Assembly: GCA_002102555.1 (NCBI GenBank)
Contig: MCFL01000342.1
Coordinates: forward strand, 1-23,737
Source: Catenaria anguillulae PL171
Taxonomy: Eukaryota > Blastocladiomycota > Blastocladiomycetes > Blastocladiales > Catenariaceae
Length of the DNA stretch: 23,737 nucleotides
Reading direction: 5' to 3'
Below are positions 19,343-23,737 of this stretch, in pieces; within the stretch, counting starts at the first letter, position 1; each line of letters begins with the position of its first letter. Below the pieces are notes generated by a model. The model searched no databases. It had not been told where the DNA came from and worked only from the letters and a program-made list of their open reading frames with translations. Made by a program: the position numbers and the translations under genes.

Positions 19343-21181
19343 TCATCGTTCACAGCCCGCACCTGCCTCTGCCCTGCGACCACTGTTCCTCCTGGACCAT
19401 GACCGGGTCTTCATGAGAGTAAACGGCGAATGAGCGGCCGCAGGAGTCTGTGTCGTGGACCCGTCCCACAATGGCTCGGGTCCCTCCTCGTCTTCGGGCG
19501 TGTTGAAGCATTCACAAGCATAGCGTTCGGGATGTCCCGTTCCATAGCAATCCTTGTGAATCGTCAGTCGACAATCTGTGAGAATGTGTCAAGTCAGTTT
19601 CCCACCATCCAACATGACTTTACAAAGAGCAAGCGTGTGTACCTTTGCACACAACCCGTTTCTCCAAAAACCCAAACCCTTGGCTACACATCCGACAATG
19701 CTTCTCTGTCCGATCCGTCAAATCCACTCGCGTCACTGTAAACCGGTGGCGATTTGGCTTGTTGTTTTCGAGCAGCGGCATGTCCGCATAAGGATTGCGA
19801 GCGCCAGCCGCGACCAAACTTGCCATTGCCGGTGCAGACTTGCGCTGCTGCGGATCTTTTCCTTTTACTTGTTGCTGGGCTGGCCCGCCGTACGAAGCCG
19901 CCTTGGGAGTCCGAGGGTCATCATCACAGGCGTATGCCCCGGGATTCCCGCGCCTGGCGAGCGTAACCCACCGTGCGAGAAGGTGCGGCTCGGTCGCCGA
20001 CCGTTGGCGAAAGGACGATGTCGCACTGAGCGGCGACGACTCGTGACTGCGGGGAACCGGGACACGGTCCGCCAAAGAGTCGGAGAGCCGTTGGATCTTG
20101 GACGACCGCGGCTGGTCAGACAGCCTGGCGAGCAGTTCACGCTCCTTGTTGTGCAAATAGGTGCGGCGGCGCTCGCGGATCTCTTCTTGCTTTTCAATCA
20201 AGTCTTCGAGCTCGTTGAGCAGGCCCATGGTGGTGTCGTTGAGCGAGGGCGACGGGCGAATGCGGGAATGGGTCGTCGGGGTGGCAACAGTCGCTGAGCG
20301 AGGAGTACGCGGATGCGATGAAGCAATCGGCATGGATCCCGAGCGCATGGGACGGCCGAGGCAGGTGTGGCGTGGATTGTTGTTGGCGTCGCGGGGATCC
20401 GGCAGCACTTGTTGGGCGGGAGGAGAATGGGGAATAGAGGGAGCGAATGTCGGAGGCAATTGTCGTCTGATGAATACAAAGTTACAATGAGCAATCATGG
20501 AGTGTGGAAACAATGAGAGTCACGGCATACCAAGTGCTCCAACGGCTCACCCTGTGTCGCAAAATGTACAGCATTGTACACCAATGTTGCAAAATCCGTA
20601 AAGCATTGAACGAATACGGATACTTCTCGCTGCACATGTCTCATTGCGAGTGGACTCGACGGCGGCACGCTGGCTGGAAGAGAGCGAGTTGGAGAATCCG
20701 GGTGGATCAAAGCTCGGACAGATTCGAGGACGCTTTGAGCACTCAGTGCAATATCGTGCGATGAGCCTGGCGCCAGGTGGTCCGAGATCGGGTCTAAATG
20801 GCACTTGCGTTTGTCACAGACACTTCGACGGCTTCGGCCAAGGCAGCGAGCATCATGCGTGATTGCTGCGACCCTTCCATCAACAAGGCCGTTGCGAGCG
20901 GAATCCCCGCAGGAGCTGAAAGAGGAGTGCTGAGGGTATCGGCGAGTAGCTCGGAAGCCATGGCGTCGAGCTGCAAGAAGGAATACTCGGGTTGCTGCGT
21001 TGAACCCGGGAATGCTCCGCAGTCCTCACGGTGGACGAGTGTTGCCTGCCCCCGCCACCAAGCGGAGGACATGAGCACAAGATTCGCGAAAGGCATGAAG
21101 GCTAGAGCGGAGATCGGCATTGCATCTGGCAGGCTGCAAGAAGCTGGCCAAATTGGGCGAGGTCATGGACGATGGCAGCAT
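19343..21181 (-). CDS. Protein with coiled coil and C-terminal atypical C1-like zinc domain
   Basis: Not recognised as a named family. The start at 21181 (MLPSSMTSPNLASFL) is tentative, because the frame is open upstream to about 21285. The N-terminal half is mostly helical (MASELLADTL, MMLAALAEAVEV, SVLESVRALIHP, VSVFVQCFTDFATLVYNAV). Next come an intron at 20467-20530, a Ser/Pro-rich linker, a charged helix (LLNELEDLIEKQEEIRERR) and disordered sequence. The C-terminal zinc domain spans an intron at 19576-19642: HRF, CRMC, GFGFLEKRVVCKDC, TIHKDC and ERYAC. Its order, H-x16-C-x2-C-x12-C-x2-C-x4-H-x2-C-x10-C, matches a phorbol-ester/diacylglycerol C1 finger, but both outer spacings are longer than usual. 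Three single-base frame changes, near 21049-21053, 20800 and 20350, lie in or beside short homopolymers and look like sequence errors. A membrane-signalling adaptor is possible; the function is unknown. Confidence 0.6.
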
Positions 21182-22130
21182 CTTTTGAAACTCAAGACGT
21201 TGGATGAAGATGGTGACGCGGTGGGTTGCGGAAGGGGTGCCTCGTGCCAGACAGGGTATTGCTTCAAGTCCTCAAAGCCGGTCTATGGATGGGAAACTGA
21301 GTCTTTAAGCAGCTGTATCGATTCCATGTGTTATTCAGTGCATTGTTGTTTCCCGACCTGACCCAAAGGTGAGGACTCGGGCAGACGCGTCATCTTGTCG
21401 AACGTTGGTGCATGTCCGCCCCATGTCCGTTGCTCTGTCTGGGGGCGCATGAGAATATGAGGATGACCAAGTCCGTATGCAGCATGTCTGCATGAGGGCG
21501 GCGGCGGTGGGTGGGTGTGACCGAGACCCCCTGAGGCGTGTTGAAGTCTGACACGAGTGAGCACCAATGAGGTGAGTCACTCGTGATGAGTGGTGCCATA
21601 TGTGGACTTGTTTAGCTGGTGAGCTAGCTGACCGCGTTTCCTCAAGTTGGCCCACTGGCATTTGGGCGTCAGAGTCGCCGTTTCAAAAGGGCACACGCCT
21701 TCGCAGACTCGCCCAATGCTTCTGTAGCTCCCTCCAACTGCCCTCACACTCTGCCATGCAACAGCGCCATCGCACTCGTGCAATCTTATGTATGTCTATG
21801 TCCTATCTGGCCACGCAAACCCCTCTCCTCCGCCCAAGATCCGTCGACATGCCCGACTCTCCGTCATGGGCGCCCGTTGTGATCCACGATCCCGTACATC
21901 AAGCAAGGGCTGCTGCAGTCAGTCAACTTGAATGACGCTGGCGATGGGGGATGCATGGCCCCGTCGCCCGTCCGGCGAGAGGCTGCGCGCGGGTTTCTTG
22001 GCCGAGGGAGCAACGACTTTGCATACTTACCTACATTGTCACATTTCTCTCATAATCATATGATATGTATCAGCAGACGACAACTGGACCCAAGCCTGCT
22101 GCCAATTCAATCTTGATTCATTCATTCGCC
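21182..22130. promoter_or_regulatory. Divergent intergenic region upstream of C1-domain and PARP-finger genes
   Basis: About 950 nt between divergent starts. The part nearest the C1 gene (to about 21285) remains open in its frame and may be extra coding sequence or an upstream exon. The rest should hold two promoters. A plus-strand frame (21600-21935) and overlapping minus-strand frames (21331-21783) show no recognisable domain. Confidence 0.4.
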
Positions 22131-23231
22131 ATGTCCGAAACTCAATACTACGTCGAGGTCCGTCTGCCGTCCCTGCTCCAACATGTTCTTGACTTGTGAG
22201 CCCCTTGTCCTTCTCACCAATCCACAAGTTGGCTTCAACTCGGCAGTACTCCAAGTCTGCGCGCGCAAAGTGCTCCTACGGCAAGCAATGTAACGAGAAA
22301 ATCGATGTACGAATCGACCTCACGGACTCGCACCTCGACTCACAAACAGGGACCTGACCATGACATTCTCACATTTTATACAGAAGGGCGAACTTCGCCT
22401 CGCCGTCCACTTTGAGGCTGGCGATGTCCCCATGACAAAGTACCGGTGTGTGCCCTCCTCCACCTTGACTTCTTCCGCCCGACGCCATCCACTCTCGCTC
22501 GCTCACTTGTCCTACTTCACCGACTTGATCGCACAGCCACTGGCGGTGCATCACGCGCACCATCATCAACCACATCAACCAGGCCACCGGCGGCGACCTC
22601 ACGGGCATGGACACGCTCAATGCGACGACCAAGACCTTGTTCGCGAAACGCTCGAGCGCGGCTACTATGCAGGCGGCACAGAGGACATCAACCTGGCCGC
22701 CAAGGCCGCGGGCAAGGCCGCAAAGGATGCCGAAAAGGGGCAGAAAGGAGGCGGCAAAGGAGGCAAAATTGGCTGCCAAGGCCGCGGCTAAAGCCGAAAA
22801 GGAGCCGAAAGGGAGCGCATCAAGGCCGAAAAGGAGGCCGCAAAGCAGGCCAAGACTTCGACAAGATCCAAACAAGTCCAAGGCGTCGGCGGGCCGCAGG
22901 CTCGAGTGACGACGCTGAACAAGACGAGCACGTGTCGCCGGCTGCGTCGCCCGTCAAGCGGAATCGCCGGGGCGCCGCCATCAAAAGGAAGGTCGTTGCA
23001 CCCGAGAGCGAGGGCGACGAGGACGCGGCCTTGTCGAGCGAGGAGGATCACGAGGATGTGTATTCTGACGACGGCGCTCACACTGATGCGTCCTCGGATG
23101 AGGACCACCATGACGACGAGTCGGAGGATGAGGACGAAAAGCCATCCTCCAAGCGTCGCAAGACGGCCTCGGCCAAACCGGCTGCCACGGGTACTCGCCA
23201 GTCCAAGCGCGTTGCTGCGGGCCGCAAGTAA
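22131..23231 (+). CDS. PARP-type zinc-finger protein with Ala/Lys-rich and acidic tail
   Basis: Probable nuclear DNA-binding protein; PARP-type fingers sense DNA breaks, but no ADP-ribosyltransferase or ligase domain follows, so it is not a PARP or ligase III. Exons 22131-22157 (MSETQYYVE), 22247-22306, 22384-22445 and 22537 onward join to YVEYSKSARAKCSYGKQC, KIDKGELRLAVHF and KYRHWRCITR. The zinc ligands read C-x5-C, then H and C in HWRC; the wide first spacing is familiar in fungal PARP-type fingers. A helical Ala/Lys region follows (EAAKEAKLAAKAAAKAEKE), then an acidic Ser/Asp/Glu stretch and basic clusters (KRRK, KRVAAGRK) that could be nuclear signals. The frame changes about four times: near 22623, 22740, 22810 and 22880-22915, mostly in purine runs. 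These are probably sequence errors, though decay cannot be excluded. Confidence 0.75.
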
Positions 23232-23445
23232 CCGCGTCCTAGAGGTTTCTACATTTCCTGGAGTGAGTGAGTTTAAGTTGTGTGTTGAACCAGCGGTTGC
23301 CAAGCCTGGAAGGGCTGACAAGAGCGTTGTCTTCTCTGTTCGCAATCTTTTAAAGTTGCTATCCCGTTCCTTCTGTGCACCATTCTTGCAACCCCGAAGA
23401 CATGAATCACACAATGTATAACGGAAGCGTAAAGATAATGACATG

Positions 23446-23737
23446 TTACCCTTGAGATGCAGGCGGGGTGTCGTCCCCATCTTGGTCGGCACTTTCAACC
23501 TGTTCACTCGACTCTTGGCTCACATCCTGTGCTGTGTCGTCCACCTCACTTGCCTGAGGCATGGCCAACGGAGACCGTGCCCTCGTGATCAAGCCAACCG
23601 TGAGCCCTTCCTCCCCGCCAGACAATGTTCTGGCCCTTCTTTGCCTCAAATTCAAGGCCGCATCGCCACTTGCAGCACCAAGCCGGGCAACCGGATTTCC
23701 GCCCACAAGTGAGCGGCGGTGACTCTGCGCCGCACGC
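23446..23737 (-). CDS. 3' end of an unrecognised gene (5' part outside window)
   Basis: An open frame enters from the right edge and stops at 23446, giving about 96 C-terminal residues. The first half is basic (NLRQRRARTLSGGEE, then LITRARSP). The tail is acidic and Ser/Gln-rich (EVDDTAQDVSQESSEQVES, ending DDTPPASQG) and probably disordered. No domain is visible. It converges on the PARP-finger gene, 214 nt away. Supported by frame length, composition and orientation only. Confidence 0.45.
   Translation of the reverse strand, partial: RAAQSHRRSLVGGNPVARLGAASGDAALNLRQRRARTLSGGEEGLTVGLITRARSPLAMPQASEVDDTAQDVSQESSEQVESADQDGDDTPPASQG

Noticed and set aside
1-23737. Mobile elements, virus-derived elements, CRISPR arrays, or a clustered defence or biosynthetic system
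   Set aside because: No transposase, reverse transcriptase, capsid-like or integrase-like motif, no long terminal or inverted repeats, and no regular spaced repeats were seen; the genes are unrelated housekeeping genes with mixed orientation.

Overview
The window looks like nuclear DNA of a compact, fairly GC-rich, intron-containing fungal genome, most likely an early-diverging zoosporic (chytrid- or blastocladian-like) lineage. The reasons are: fungal-type housekeeping genes (alternative NADH dehydrogenase, PET8-type carrier, creB/USP46-type deubiquitinase), many short GT-AG introns (about 64-170 nt), short intergenic gaps, and a full-length CCDC77 homologue, a centriole/basal-body coiled-coil protein expected only in lineages that keep a flagellum. 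The exact lineage is inference.

Layout. 1-873 (-): 5' part of DNA topoisomerase II, cut by the window edge. 1254-2403 (-): EMC2, ER membrane protein complex subunit 2. 2843-4724 (+): CCDC77. 4934-6633 (-): type II NADH dehydrogenase. 7335-8189 (-): membrane-anchored J protein resembling DNAJC4. 8748-9602 (-): mitochondrial ribosomal protein uL3m. 10079-11367 (-): retromer subunit VPS26. 12407-13272 (-): unrecognised coiled-coil protein. 13928-15739 (+): USP12/46-family deubiquitinase whose catalytic cysteine box lies on a 14-nt microexon. 16452-17692 (+): mitochondrial S-adenosylmethionine carrier. 17848-18997 (-): unrecognised multi-pass membrane protein. 19343-21181 (-): protein with a C-terminal atypical C1-like zinc domain. 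22131-23231 (+): PARP-type zinc-finger protein with a charged tail. 23446-23737 (-): 3' end of an unrecognised gene.

The genes are independently transcribed and do not form a cluster or operon. Several act in mitochondria (NADH dehydrogenase, uL3m, SAM carrier, possibly the J protein), but neighbours share no obvious pathway. Closely spaced divergent starts (EMC2/CCDC77, coiled-coil gene/USP46, C1 gene/PARP-finger gene) suggest shared promoter regions. Convergent pairs are separated by only about 155-215 nt.

I see no transposon, virus-derived element, tRNA, rRNA or CRISPR array, and no clear novel multi-gene system. The most notable signals are the 14-nt microexon, a donor splice-site consensus of GTRYG instead of GTRAG in nearly all introns, and a series of single-base frame changes at the left edge and from about 14.5 to 22.9 kb. 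The frame changes look more like sequence errors than gene decay.
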